Origin: DATGMP01 sp035293565
GTDB taxonomy: Bacteria > Pseudomonadota > Alphaproteobacteria > BOG-932 > Roseiterribacteraceae
Direction: 5' to 3'
Assembly (NCBI GenBank): GCA_035293565.1
Contig: DATGMP010000034.1
Span: 1-26,927 of the forward strand
Length of the DNA: 26,927 nucleotides
How positions within the stretch are numbered: the first letter of the stretch is position 1; each line of letters starts with the position of its first letter. Shown here one piece after another: positions 13,222 through 21,722 of the stretch. A model generated the notes under the pieces. It had not been told where the DNA came from. It saw nothing but the letters and a program-made list of their open reading frames with translations, and did no database searches. The position numbers and the translations under genes are program-made.

Positions 13222-15833
13222 GCCACTTTCCTTCCATCGCGCACCGTCTGCGACAGCTTGTCGAGCAAGGTCGATCGGTCGAACTTGACGACGTAGTCGT
13301 CGAAGCCGCACTCGCGTGCCCGATCGATTTGCTGATCCTCCGTCAGGGAGGACATCGCGACCACCGGCGTCTCGCGCCAACGCTCGTCATGCTTGACCTG
13401 CACGGCGAAATCGAAGCCGGACATGCCCGGCATATCGAGATCGGAGATGATGAGATCGAACTTCTCGCCTGCTTCGCAGAGAGCCAGGGCGCCCGCTGCG
13501 CCGTCGGTCGAGGTCACCTGGTAGCCTTCGACCTTGAGCAACGACGCGACGAGGTTTCGATAGAATGGGCTGTCATCGACCACCAGCACGCGCCTTGATG
13601 GCCGGTCGTCGGCATCCCCATGGATCCCTTCCCTGCTGTGCGCAAAGGCCCGATTCATGTGATAGCTGACATCGATGATGTCGGTGCCTCTGCCAGCCAC
13701 GATCGCACTGCCGAGGATGCCGGGCATGTCGGTGCGCAGCTGTATGTCGAGATGCGTATCGACGATGTCGATGATCTCGTCGACCATCAGTCCCATAACC
13801 CAGCCTTCGTCCGCGAAGATCAGCGCCGGCTGCTGGCCTTCCGTCGACTGAAGCGCTCCGTCGATAAACGGAACGAGCGGCGTGAGCTTTCCCCGATATT
13901 GGATGACGCTCTGGCCGTTGACCCATTCGATAGCGGAACGATCGAACTCCTCCAGACGCGCGATAAGTGACAGCGGAACAGCTTTGGGACCGCCCGCGCC
14001 TGCGCTGAAGACCAGAAGCGTCGTCTGCTCGGCGCCGTCGCTTGCACGCGCCTTTGCCTCGGCAGCCATATTCTCGTCGGCGCCCATGATCTCCCCGAGC
14101 GTCGCCGCAATGCCGTTTGGATCAAGGATCATGATCACCGAACCGTCGCCGAGGATGGTGTTGCCGGAGAAGGTCGAGACCTGGCGAACGACAGGAGCGA
14201 CCGGCTTCACGACGATTTCCTCCGTATCGAAGACACGGTCGACGATCATGCCGAAGGCCTGCACGCCTACCTGGGTAACCACGACGAAGCGCTCGGTCGG
14301 GGCCACTTCATTGTCAGCCCGTTCCAACTTGAGGAGCGACTCCAAGCCGACGAGCGGCAGCAGCCGGTCGCGCAAGCGAAGGACCGGGGCGCCCTTGAGG
14401 CGTTCGATGCGATGCTCGCCCGTTCCGGCCTCAGTGGCGCGCACCAGCTCGACGACGGCCGTCTGCGGGATCGCATAGCGATCGCCGGCGACCTCGACGA
14501 TAAGCGCGGAAACGATCGCGAGCGTAAGCGGGATCTTGATCGTGAATGTCGAGCCGTGGCCGGCGATCGATTTCATCTCGATCGTGCCGCCGATCTTCTC
14601 GATATTGGTGCGTACGACATCCATGCCGACGCCGCGGCCCGAGACCGACGTGACCGCTTCTGCGGTCGAGAAGCCCGGTCGGAAGATGAATTGCTGGACC
14701 TGCGCATCGTTGAGGGCCGTAAGCTCGGCCTCCGTCGCCAGCCCCTTGGCCAACACCTTGGCCTTGATCTTGTCGATGTTGAGGCCGCGACCATCATCGC
14801 CGATCTCGATGATGATGTGACCGCCCTGGTGAAAGGCTTTTAGCCAGATTCGTCCCGTCTCAGACTTGCCGTTTTGCGCGCGCTCGTGCGGCGATTCGAT
14901 CCCGTGGTCCGCGGAGTTGCGCACCATGTGGGTCAGCGGATCCTTGATCAGCTCCAGCACCTGCCGGTCAAGCTCGGTCTCCGAGCCGATCATCTGTAGG
15001 TCTATCTTCTTGTTCAGTTCGTGCGCGAGGTCACGAATGATTCGCGGCAACTTCGTCCAGGCGTTGCCGATCGGCTGCATGCGGGTCTTCATCACCCCTT
15101 CCTGCAACTCCGAGACCACCTGGTTCAGCCGCTGGAGCGGCGCGGCGAATTCGCTGTCCTTCTTTGCGCGCGCGATCTGGAGCAGCTGGTTGCGGGTGAG
15201 CACCAGCTCCGAAACCGTGGTCATCAGGCTTTCCAGAAGATCGACATTGACCCGGATCGACTGAAGCGCGACCGCCGACTCCGATTTCTCGGGTTCCGGC
15301 GCTTGCCGCTGCCGCGACGGCGGAGCGGAAGCTTCGACCTCTTTCACGACCGGAGTTTCCGGCACCGGCGCCTCAGGCTGCGCGGACCCGACGGTCGGCT
15401 CCAACGCCACTACGGGCTCCTCCACGACCGGGGGCGCCCCGAGCGTGCCGGCCGGCTCGCCGGCCGCGATCGCATTGAGCGTGGCGATGAGCTCGCCATC
15501 ATCGCCTTCTGGTTCGGCACCGGTTTGTTCGAGCGCGGCCAATATCACCTTGATCGTATCGAGAGCGCGCAAGATGACCGACACGGAGCTTGGCGTCGCG
15601 GCAAGATCCCCATCGCGATAGCGACCGAGAACGTCCTCGGCTGCGTGGGCAACCGACTCGAGCCGCACCAGCCCAAGGAAACCGCAGGTGCCCTTGATGG
15701 TGTGAACAAGCCGGAAAATCTTCGACAAGAGTTCGGGACTGTCCGGATCCTGCTCGAGCTTCACCAGCTCGACGTCGAGCGTTCCGATGCTCTCGTAAGT
15801 CTCCGTCAGGAACTCGGCCAGGATGTCATTCAT
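13218..15833 (-). CDS. cheA: Hybrid chemotaxis histidine kinase CheA with C-terminal receiver
   Basis: An 871-residue kinase. The Hpt domain (1-105) has phosphorylatable H44 in H-T-I-K-G-T-C-G-F-L. A Pro/Glu-rich linker (130-185) is followed by the dimerisation domain (190-260), an HATPase domain with N306 (M-V-R-N-S-A-D-H-G), D346-D-G-R-G and G-R-G-V-G-M (399-404), a CheW-like domain (about 440-580), a second CheW-like domain (about 603-732) and a receiver (747-871; phosphoacceptor D798 in I-S-D-L-D-M-P-G, K850). No CheY-binding P2 domain is apparent. The attached receiver may act as a phosphate sink or internal modulator. The start has GGGAG upstream; it lies 14 bases after cheZ and overlaps cheW by 4 bases. 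Confidence 0.96.
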   Translation of the reverse strand: MNDILAEFLTETYESIGTLDVELVKLEQDPDSPELLSKIFRLVHTIKGTCGFLGLVRLESVAHAAEDVLGRYRDGDLAATPSSVSVILRALDTIKVILAALEQTGAEPEGDDGELIATLNAIAAGEPAGTLGAPPVVEEPVVALEPTVGSAQPEAPVPETPVVKEVEASAPPSRQRQAPEPEKSESAVALQSIRVNVDLLESLMTTVSELVLTRNQLLQIARAKKDSEFAAPLQRLNQVVSELQEGVMKTRMQPIGNAWTKLPRIIRDLAHELNKKIDLQMIGSETELDRQVLELIKDPLTHMVRNSADHGIESPHERAQNGKSETGRIWLKAFHQGGHIIIEIGDDGRGLNIDKIKAKVLAKGLATEAELTALNDAQVQQFIFRPGFSTAEAVTSVSGRGVGMDVVRTNIEKIGGTIEMKSIAGHGSTFTIKIPLTLAIVSALIVEVAGDRYAIPQTAVVELVRATEAGTGEHRIERLKGAPVLRLRDRLLPLVGLESLLKLERADNEVAPTERFVVVTQVGVQAFGMIVDRVFDTEEIVVKPVAPVVRQVSTFSGNTILGDGSVIMILDPNGIAATLGEIMGADENMAAEAKARASDGAEQTTLLVFSAGAGGPKAVPLSLIARLEEFDRSAIEWVNGQSVIQYRGKLTPLVPFIDGALQSTEGQQPALIFADEGWVMGLMVDEIIDIVDTHLDIQLRTDMPGILGSAIVAGRGTDIIDVSYHMNRAFAHSREGIHGDADDRPSRRVLVVDDSPFYRNLVASLLKVEGYQVTSTDGAAGALALCEAGEKFDLIISDLDMPGMSGFDFAVQVKHDERWRETPVVAMSSLTEDQQIDRARECGFDDYVVKFDRSTLLDKLSQTVRDGRKVA

Positions 15834-15847
15834 CTCAAAGAGCTCCC

Positions 15848-16402
15848 TCAGGACATGTCGGCGAGCAGGGCGTCGATCGCCGACTGATCGATCGCGGCAC
15901 CGGGAAGCTGCGGTCCGTTCAGCATCTTGTTTTCGGCGATGGTAAGTCCATCATCGTGTCCGTCGGTATCGTTGTGCAGGTCTTGCGGGATCCCCAGCAT
16001 CTGCATGAGATCGCCCAGCCTGCCTTCGATTACGTTCAGCGTCTGCCTGACGGTCACGATCCGTTGCCCGGTGAGGTCCTGGAAGCCGCAGGCTTCATAG
16101 ATGGTGGTCACGGCGTCGCCGATCTTCTTGGCGTGCTCGCCGCCGACTTCCATCCCTACCGTCTGCAGCGAATCGCAGGCATCCATGATCTGATTGGCGG
16201 CCAGCTCGGTCGCCTCGACCACCGCACCCAGCTGGTCGGTCGCATGCGGAATGTGCGAATTCCGAAGCTTCGACGGACCGATTGCCGCCAGCTCCCGGCT
16301 GACTTTCCGCACATAGGAGGTCAGTTCTTCGAGCTGCTGGATCAGACCGACTCGATTTGTATTCTCGATCTTAAGCAAGTCGTCGACGGGCTTCGCGCTC
16401 AT
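15848..16402 (-). CDS. cheZ: CheZ-type CheY-phosphate phosphatase
   Basis: A 184-residue helical protein. The catalytic motif G-F-Q-D-L-T-G-Q-R-I matches CheZ, with D109 and Q113 equivalent to the Asp/Gln pair that positions the attacking water in E. coli CheZ. The C-terminal tail I-D-Q-S-A-I-D-A-L-L-A-D-M resembles the CheY-binding peptide of CheZ. It should dephosphorylate CheY-P and so end the signal. AAGGAG lies 8 bases upstream of the start. It sits between cheY1 and cheA, 26 and 14 bases away. CheZ is less common in alphaproteobacteria than in gammaproteobacteria, though clearly known there. Confidence 0.92.
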   Translation of the reverse strand: MSAKPVDDLLKIENTNRVGLIQQLEELTSYVRKVSRELAAIGPSKLRNSHIPHATDQLGAVVEATELAANQIMDACDSLQTVGMEVGGEHAKKIGDAVTTIYEACGFQDLTGQRIVTVRQTLNVIEGRLGDLMQMLGIPQDLHNDTDGHDDGLTIAENKMLNGPQLPGAAIDQSAIDALLADMS

Positions 16403-16428
16403 GATTACTACTCCTTGGACGACGACGT

Positions 16429-16815
16429 TCAGAACGGCCCCAGAACGCTGACGAGCTTGGTCTTGAAGGTGTCGGCGTTAAAGGGCTTCACGATGTAGTT
16501 GTTGACGCCGGCCGACTTGGCGGTGACGACGTTCTCGACCTTCGATTCGGCAGTGACCATGATGAAGGGGGTGTCCTTGAGCTTGATGTCGCTGCGGACT
16601 TCCTTCAGCAGATCGAGGCCGGTCATCGGCTCCATGTTCCAATCACTAATCACGAGCCCATAGGGACGCGAGCGCATCAGCTGCAGCGCCCGGCCGCCGT
16701 CGCTGGCTTCGTCGATATTGCTGAAGCCCAACTGGCGCAGCAGGTTCGAAATGATGCGGATCATGGTCTTGTAATCGTCGACGACCAGTACCGGCATGCT
16801 CAGATCAACGGACAT
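16429..16815 (-). CDS. cheY: Chemotaxis response regulator CheY
   Basis: A 128-residue single receiver very close to the classical CheY: D13/D14, phosphoacceptor D58 in V-I-S-D-W-N-M-E-P-M-T-G, T88 and K110 in I-V-K-P-F-N. It is expected to bind the flagellar switch when phosphorylated. An upstream in-frame ATG at 16827 would add four residues; the one at 16815 is preferred because GGAG lies 6 bases before it. It is the first gene of the operon leading into cheZ and cheA, with a leader of nearly 300 bases back to the shared 15-bp element at 17103-17117. Confidence 0.95.
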   Translation of the reverse strand: MSVDLSMPVLVVDDYKTMIRIISNLLRQLGFSNIDEASDGGRALQLMRSRPYGLVISDWNMEPMTGLDLLKEVRSDIKLKDTPFIMVTAESKVENVVTAKSAGVNNYIVKPFNADTFKTKLVSVLGPF

Positions 16816-17154
16816 CTCTTGCTCCATTCCATGGTTTGGCTGTTCCAGGCCTCGATGAAGGCGACGCGAATTGGGGGTGCGGGTCAGGTGGCCATGGCCC
16901 TCGCGGTCCAGCCGTGAAGATCGGCGCGCGCGCGGTTCATCCGCTGTCCGACGCGACGTTTCCTCACTGTGACGGTGTCTTTATCCGGTGACATCGCCGG
17001 GTTCTCCACTGGCTTCAATCGCTGCTCCATCCCGTACTGGGAGGATGGCTCAGCCGCGGAAATCGGGCGCGGTGGGCCATGTGCTAACTTCCCAGCTATT
17101 CTTGAAAATACGGTAAAAGGGGCCGAAAACCGGGTTACCGAAAGACCCGGAATC
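16816..17154 (-). promoter_or_regulatory. Leader and promoter region of the cheY operon
   Basis: About 340 bases without a supportable gene between cheY and the MCP terminator. It contains the 15-bp element shared with the MCP upstream region (17103-17117) and, just before it in the direction of transcription, a hairpin CCGGGT (17130-17135) / ACCCGG (17145-17150). The open frames crossing this region on either strand show no family resemblance. A long untranslated leader is the simplest explanation. Confidence 0.5.
17103..17117 (-). repeat. Shared chemotaxis upstream element, copy 1
   Basis: On the minus strand this reads TTTACCGTATTTTCA and is identical to the copy at 19017-19031. The similarity extends weakly downstream (a GG-AAGT block about 10 bases later in both). 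It is AT-rich within a GC-rich region and lies upstream of the cheY-cheR operon. It is probably a promoter or activator site; it does not fit the sigma-28 or sigma-54 consensus as I know them. Confidence 0.55.
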
Positions 17155-17190
17155 AAAAAGGCCGCGGCTCGACCGAGCCGCGGCCTTTTC
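17155..17190. terminator. Strong bidirectional terminator after the MCP gene
   Basis: A perfect 11-bp GC-rich stem GGCCGCGGCTC (17160-17170) / GAGCCGCGGCC (17175-17185) with a 4-base loop, flanked by five A on the left and TTTT on the right. On the minus strand the stem is followed by TTTTTGATT, 20 to 25 bases after the MCP stop, so it ends the MCP transcript and separates it from the cheY operon. Confidence 0.92.
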
Positions 17191-17209
17191 GTTAAAGGAC
17201 AGCGCTCTC

Positions 17210-18898
17210 CTAGGCGGCTTTCAGATCCGACAGGAACCGATCGACCTCGGCGCGCAGCTGCTCCGCTTGACGACCGAGTTCGGCGGAAGCGGCGAGCACC
17301 TGGGTAGCAGCCGAGCCGGTCTGCGCGGCGGCGTCATTGACGCCCGAGATGTTGCGATTGACCTCCTGCGTCCCGGACGCGGCTTCCTGCGTGTTCCGCG
17401 AGATTTCGCGGGTGGCGGCGCCCTGCTCCTCGACCGCCGAGGCGATGATCGCAGAGATCTCGCTGATCCGCGTGATCGTGGCATCGATGCCCTTGATCGC
17501 GTCAACAGCGTGCTTGGCCGCCGACTGGATCGCCGTCACTTGGCCGGAGATCTCCTCGGTCGCCTTGCCCGTCTGGTTGGCGAGCGCCTTGACCTCGGAG
17601 GCGACGACCGCGAAGCCCTTGCCCGCCTCGCCGGCGCGAGCCGCTTCGATCGTGGCATTGAGCGCCAGCAGATTGGTCTGGGACGCAATGTCGTTGATCA
17701 GCGCCACCACTTCGCCGACGCGCTGCGCCGCATCGGCCAGACCCTGCATGGTCGCGTTGGCGTTGCTGGCCTCGACGACGGCATTGCGGGCGATGTCCGT
17801 GGATTGCTGGACCTGCCGCGCGATTTCCGAAATGGCGCCCGCCATCTCCTCGCTGGCGCTGGCCACCGTGGAGACGTTGGCCGAGGCCTGCTCCGACGCG
17901 ACCGCCACGGCGGTGGCCTGGCGGCCGGTCTCTTCGGCGATCGCCGACATGCTGCTGGCGGTCGAATTCATCTCTGTCGAGGCCGAAGCCAGCATGTCCA
18001 GGGTCTCGCGCACAGTCTGGTCGAAATTGCCGACGTATTCGTCGATCAGCTTCTGGCGCCGCTCCTTCTCAGTGCGATCGGCTTCGCGCTGCTGAGCCAA
18101 ATTCTCGGCATCGATGAGGCCCTGCTTGAAGACCTGAACGGCTTCCGCCATGTGGCCGATCTCGTCCTTGCGGCCGATGCCGGTGATCTCGGTCTCCAGA
18201 TCGCGCTTCGCGAGACGGTCCATGGCGTCTGTCATCTTGCGGATCGGCCGCGAGACCCCGAGGACCAGGGAGAGGCCCGCGATCAGGGAGAGCAGAGCGG
18301 AGACGCCGAAGGCGCCATAAATCCACACCACGCTCGAATCGTAGATGTCGACACCGGCATAGCCCTGGTCGAACGCATGATCGGTCTCATAGGCGATGAG
18401 CTTTTCGGTAGTACCCCGAACCGCGGTCATGGCCTGGACGCCTTCCTTGTTCAGAAGCGCCATCGCCTCGTCGCGATGATTCTGGCGGAGCGCGGCCAGC
18501 GCCTTGTCGTAGACCGCCCCATAGCCTTCCCAGCTCTTCTCGATCTGATCCGTCATCGTCTTCTCGTCGGCCGAATTTACCGACTGCGCCAAGGCCTTCC
18601 AGAGTTTGTCCCGCTGAGTCTTGATGTCATTGGCGCCAGCCTCGGCCGCGGTTTCGTCATCGGGAGTCGTGGCGAGCAAGGGCAGCAGCGTGCGCGCCCG
18701 ATATTGCTCGGTGAGGCCGGAGACCTTTCCCAGATCCCGGATTGCCGGGAGATAGTTGATCAGAATGCCCGCGGCGTTGTCGTTCACTGCGTGAAGACGA
18801 TCGAGAGCGAACAGCCCCAGGCCCGCGGTCGCGACAAGCACTGCGACGAAAGCCGCGATCACCTTCGTTCTGATAGCGAGGTTGGCAAAAAAAGACAT
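17210..18898 (-). CDS. Methyl-accepting chemotaxis protein
   Basis: A 562-residue inner-membrane chemoreceptor. TM1 is at about 13-31, followed by a periplasmic helical sensor (about 35-188, four-helix-bundle 4HB_MCP type), TM2 (191-214), HAMP (about 215-270) and the MA signalling domain (about 290-555). The conserved hairpin I-A-S-Q-T-N-L-L-A-L-N-A-T-I-E-A-A-R-A-G-E is intact. The C-terminus S-D-L-K-A-A has no CheR-docking pentapeptide. The start at 18898 (GGAG about 9 bases upstream) is preferred to the frame start at 18946 because TM1 then follows a short basic N-terminus. The ligand is unknown. It is transcribed separately from the che operon, with a terminator downstream and a shared 15-bp element upstream. 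Confidence 0.95.
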   Translation of the reverse strand: MSFFANLAIRTKVIAAFVAVLVATAGLGLFALDRLHAVNDNAAGILINYLPAIRDLGKVSGLTEQYRARTLLPLLATTPDDETAAEAGANDIKTQRDKLWKALAQSVNSADEKTMTDQIEKSWEGYGAVYDKALAALRQNHRDEAMALLNKEGVQAMTAVRGTTEKLIAYETDHAFDQGYAGVDIYDSSVVWIYGAFGVSALLSLIAGLSLVLGVSRPIRKMTDAMDRLAKRDLETEITGIGRKDEIGHMAEAVQVFKQGLIDAENLAQQREADRTEKERRQKLIDEYVGNFDQTVRETLDMLASASTEMNSTASSMSAIAEETGRQATAVAVASEQASANVSTVASASEEMAGAISEIARQVQQSTDIARNAVVEASNANATMQGLADAAQRVGEVVALINDIASQTNLLALNATIEAARAGEAGKGFAVVASEVKALANQTGKATEEISGQVTAIQSAAKHAVDAIKGIDATITRISEISAIIASAVEEQGAATREISRNTQEAASGTQEVNRNISGVNDAAAQTGSAATQVLAASAELGRQAEQLRAEVDRFLSDLKAA

Positions 18899-19016
18899 CG
18901 TCGATTTCTCCGGTACGGCTGGACCGCCGTGGAATTGAGGGCACAACTTCTCCGCGCGGCTTCGTTTCCGCTTGTCGAGAGCACCCGAGTTCGACGCGCA
19001 GACTTACCTACCTTTC

Positions 19017-19031
19017 TGAAAATACGGTAAA
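19017..19031 (-). repeat. Shared chemotaxis upstream element, copy 2
   Basis: The second identical copy of TTTACCGTATTTTCA (minus strand), 118 to 133 bases upstream of the MCP start. The flanks differ except for a short GG-AAGT block downstream, which argues for a conserved site rather than a recent duplication. It is flanked upstream by a short AACCGGTT palindrome at 19039-19046. Confidence 0.55.
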
Positions 19032-19109
19032 TAACCGCAACCGGTTCAATCGGATTCAGTTGTCGAGCGTATCGCGACGCGAGAATTAATCGCCGCTGCA
19101 GCTCGCGGG

Positions 19110-19727
19110 TTACGCCGGGACCGGCCCGCTCCAGCCGGGCAGATACCCTGCCTCGGCGCCTTTCGCGAGCTTGAGCGCCTTGCGGAGTGCGGCGGGAAAG
19201 TCTTTCTCGATTTCCCCACGCTTGATTTGTCGGCGCAGGAAATCCGCCCAGATGAATTCGCTGAAGGGGGTGGTGTCCTTGGCATAGCCACCGGCCCGAC
19301 GCAACCCTCCCGCCAAGCTGCGAAACGGATCGTCGACCAGCTCGGATATCGAGGCGGGAATCTCATCGAAGCCGCGCCTGCGGCCGCGGCTGTCGTAGGG
19401 ATGGCACCAGCATCGATTGTCGAGAATCACCCAGAACGAATCCTTGTGAACACCGCGTAAATCGGAAACGACGGTAATCAGGATGTCGCGCACGCCCTCC
19501 TCATGGAGCGCCCGGACGAGGTGGTGGTGGTCGATGACGTAATGTCGCCCCTTGGGCCCCAGAACGACGGGGATCATATGGCGGCCGAGAAATTCTTCCC
19601 CCTTGGACCCGGCGAGCTCCTGCCATCTCTTTCGTTTCTCCGCGACTTCGCGAAAGCCGACCGTTATTTGGGTCGGCCGCAAATCCTTGATCGCGACCGG
19701 TTTGACCCGGGGTTCCCGCACTGTCAT
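19110..19727 (-). CDS. ParB-like nuclease-fold protein (ParBc_2 type)
   Basis: A 205-residue protein beginning V-K-P-V-A-I-K-D-L-R-P-T-Q-I-T-V-G and containing Y-V-I-D-H-H-H-L-V-R-A-L, the pattern I associate with the putative ParB-like nuclease family ParBc_2 (PF08857) rather than with chromosome-segregation ParB. There is no helix-turn-helix or ParA partner. The C-terminal half (Y-A-K-D-T-T-P-F-S-E-F-I-W-A-D-F-L-R) also matches that family from memory. The role is unknown; a nucleotide-hydrolysing or nuclease activity is only a family guess. The ribosome-binding site is weak. It stands between the MCP and the sugar permease without clear functional links. Confidence 0.75.
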   Translation of the reverse strand: MTVREPRVKPVAIKDLRPTQITVGFREVAEKRKRWQELAGSKGEEFLGRHMIPVVLGPKGRHYVIDHHHLVRALHEEGVRDILITVVSDLRGVHKDSFWVILDNRCWCHPYDSRGRRRGFDEIPASISELVDDPFRSLAGGLRRAGGYAKDTTPFSEFIWADFLRRQIKRGEIEKDFPAALRKALKLAKGAEAGYLPGWSGPVPA

Positions 19728-19795
19728 GGTCCGTCTCGCTGTTGTTTATCGGCAGCCCGAAAGGTTCGGTTATTCCCGCCTCTCCGCGAGCTTCA

Positions 19796-21196
19796 TCACC
19801 ATTCCTTGATCGGCCGCCCCTCAACCCAGAAGCGCTCGATCTGCTCGAGAGTTCGGCCCTTGGTTTCGGGCACGAGCCGATAGGCGAAAAACCAGCCGAT
19901 GACGCTCAAGGCCGCGTAGATCAGGAAGGTCGCGGCAGGCCCCGCCGATTGGAGAAGCTGCAGGAAAGTGAGCGCCACCAGGAGATTGAAGCCCCAATTC
20001 GCAATCGTCGCGGCGCCCATCGCCCGTCCGCGGATGCCGAGAGGAAAGATTTCAGAAATGAGCAGCCAGAAGATGGGGCCGAGCCCGATCGCGAAGAAGC
20101 CAACATAGGCCATCAGGCTGGCGATCGCGATCCAACGGAAGCCCGGCAGGGCCCCACCGAAAGCATAGCCCGCGGCGAAAACGGCCAGCGAGACCGCCAT
20201 CCCGGCGGTCCCCGTCAGCAGCAAGGCGCGGCGCCCTGCCCTGTCGATTATCTTGAGCGCCACGATCGTCATCAGCACGTTGACGAGCCCGACGCCCGCG
20301 GTGGCCAGGATCGAGGCTTTTGCCGTCTCGAATCCCGCCGATTGGAAGATCGTCGGCGCATAGTAGATCACGGTATTGATCCCGGTGATCTGCTGCAGGA
20401 TTGCGAGCCCGACACCGATCGTAAGAGGCCGGCGCATAGCCGGCACCAAAAATGCCTTCCAGCCAAGCGCCTGATGTTCCAGCAAGAGATCCGCCTTGAT
20501 CTCCTGGATCTCGTGGTCGACCTGGTCCGCGCTCCGCGTGCGCAGCAGCACCTTTCGTGCGTCCGCCTCGCGAGCCTGCTTGATCAGCCAGCGGGGAGTC
20601 TCAGGCAGCACCAGCATCCCACCGGCTAGCACCATCCCGGGCACCGCACCCAGCCCGAGCATCCAGCGCCACGCGCCACTATCGGCGAACGCGCTATCGA
20701 CGACATAGGAAACCAAGATGCCGATCGTGATGGCAAGCTGGTTCAGCGATACCAGCGCGCCGCGCCGGTCGGGCGGGGCGACTTCGGCGATATAGAGGGG
20801 CGCCACGAATGACACCACGCCGATGCAGAGCCCGATCAGCACCCTGCCGGCGACGAGCGCCGATACCGTGCCCGCTATCGCCGACAGAAGCGCGCCTACG
20901 ACAAACAGGACAGCAAGGACGAGCATGACGAGTCGTCGCCCGAACCGGTCGGCTAGCCATCCCCCGAAGCCTGCTGCAACCGTGGCGCCCGCGAGTACCG
21001 CGCTCGTCACCACACCCTGCATTTGGGCCGTCAGGCCAAATGCGCCCTTCAAGAACAGCAGGGCGCCTGAAATCACGCCGGTGTCATAACCGAACAGCAA
21101 CCCCCCGAGGGCGGCGGTGGCCGCGACGATCGTGATAAAGCCGCCAATTTGGCGCGACGGCACCCCAGCGTCTCGCAAGTTTGACTGCGCGGTCAT
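19796..21196 (-). CDS. Sugar-porter MFS transporter
   Basis: A 466-residue inner-membrane permease with twelve predicted helices. Sugar-porter signatures are all present: F-G-Y-D-T-G-V-I-S-G in TM1, W-L-A-D-R-F-G-R-R between TM2 and TM3, A-P-L-Y-I-A-E-V-A-P-P-D-R-R-G, P-E-T-P-R-W-L, Q-Q-I-T-G-I-N-T-V-I-Y-Y-A-P in TM7, R-G-R-A-M near TM10 and P-E-T-K-G-R-T-L-E-Q at the C-terminus. It is related to the XylE/GalP/Glf group and probably carries a hexose or pentose by proton symport or facilitated diffusion. GGGGGGAG precedes the ATG. It is divergent from the zwf-edd-eda operon, whose substrate it may supply (inference). Confidence 0.93.
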   Translation of the reverse strand: MTAQSNLRDAGVPSRQIGGFITIVAATAALGGLLFGYDTGVISGALLFLKGAFGLTAQMQGVVTSAVLAGATVAAGFGGWLADRFGRRLVMLVLAVLFVVGALLSAIAGTVSALVAGRVLIGLCIGVVSFVAPLYIAEVAPPDRRGALVSLNQLAITIGILVSYVVDSAFADSGAWRWMLGLGAVPGMVLAGGMLVLPETPRWLIKQAREADARKVLLRTRSADQVDHEIQEIKADLLLEHQALGWKAFLVPAMRRPLTIGVGLAILQQITGINTVIYYAPTIFQSAGFETAKASILATAGVGLVNVLMTIVALKIIDRAGRRALLLTGTAGMAVSLAVFAAGYAFGGALPGFRWIAIASLMAYVGFFAIGLGPIFWLLISEIFPLGIRGRAMGAATIANWGFNLLVALTFLQLLQSAGPAATFLIYAALSVIGWFFAYRLVPETKGRTLEQIERFWVEGRPIKEW

Positions 21197-21303
21197 CTTC
21201 TCCCCCCGTCAGATCGTATTTTAATTCCTTCCCTTGCGCAGCCTAACCGCTCACCATGGGAGAGGCGAGCCAATCGTCGGGCGGGTACCCCTCCCGACCG
21301 CGT

Positions 21304-21525
21304 TCAATGTTTCGGCGCGCCCTTGGGCGGATGATTGTGCTTGTTGTGCGCGCTTTCGTGCCGGCCTGTTCTCTCTCCGGCCGCATATTGCGCGGCGCGC
21401 GCGCCGACTTCAGGGGAAGGTCCCCCGACGCCCAATTCCTCGCTCCCCGGCCCGGAGTTGGCCGAAGGGCCGGCCTTCCGCTCCAGGGTGCGCCGAAACT
21501 CCTCATGAGTCTTGGATCCTGCCAT
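21304..21525 (-). CDS. Small hydrophilic protein, 73 residues
   Basis: A 73-residue, highly hydrophilic protein, M-A-G-S-K-T-H-E-E-F-R-R-T-L-E-R-K-A-G then Gly/Pro/Ser-rich and His/Lys-rich (H-N-K-H-N-H-P-P-K-G). It is probably largely disordered. I recall similar small proteins in other alphaproteobacteria but know of no function. The frame is open to 21645; the ATG at 21525 is chosen because GGGGAG lies about 9 bases upstream. It is on the minus strand, upstream of the permease and divergent from zwf. Confidence 0.6.
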   Translation of the reverse strand: MAGSKTHEEFRRTLERKAGPSANSGPGSEELGVGGPSPEVGARAAQYAAGERTGRHESAHNKHNHPPKGAPKH

Positions 21526-21722
21526 GGCGACTTCTCCCCAATGGGCTTTCAGGTGAAATTTGCGGGCTAGAGTGCTACCGGTCAAGCGAGCGCAATCGCC
21601 CGCGATTCTGTGTAACCCCGCCATCGGCCGATCGTTCGCGCGCAACTCTCGATGCGCTTAACCACGTTCCGTTTCGGTGATCATGGCCCTATCCTGTTCA
21701 CGAAACGCGCAGGAGCATGTGC
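21526..21722. promoter_or_regulatory. Upstream region of the Entner-Doudoroff operon
   Basis: These 197 bases hold no gene I can support. They lie between the divergent 73-residue gene and zwf and must carry promoters for both. AGGAG at 21711-21715 is the zwf ribosome-binding site. No regulator gene (HexR-like or similar) is adjacent and no clear operator was found. Confidence 0.4.

Noticed and set aside
16884..17156. 90-codon minus-strand frame in the cheY leader
   Set aside because: Arg/Pro-rich without family resemblance or ribosome-binding site; it starts inside the MCP terminator region and covers the shared 15-bp element.
17267..19030. Plus-strand open frame of 587 codons antisense to the whole MCP
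   Set aside because: It is a shadow of a receptor with clear TM, HAMP and signalling domains; the translation shows only Arg/Asp/Gly-rich sequence.
19110..19727. Chromosome-partitioning ParB
   Set aside because: No parA neighbour, no helix-turn-helix and no parS-like repeats; the motif fits the separate ParBc_2 family better.
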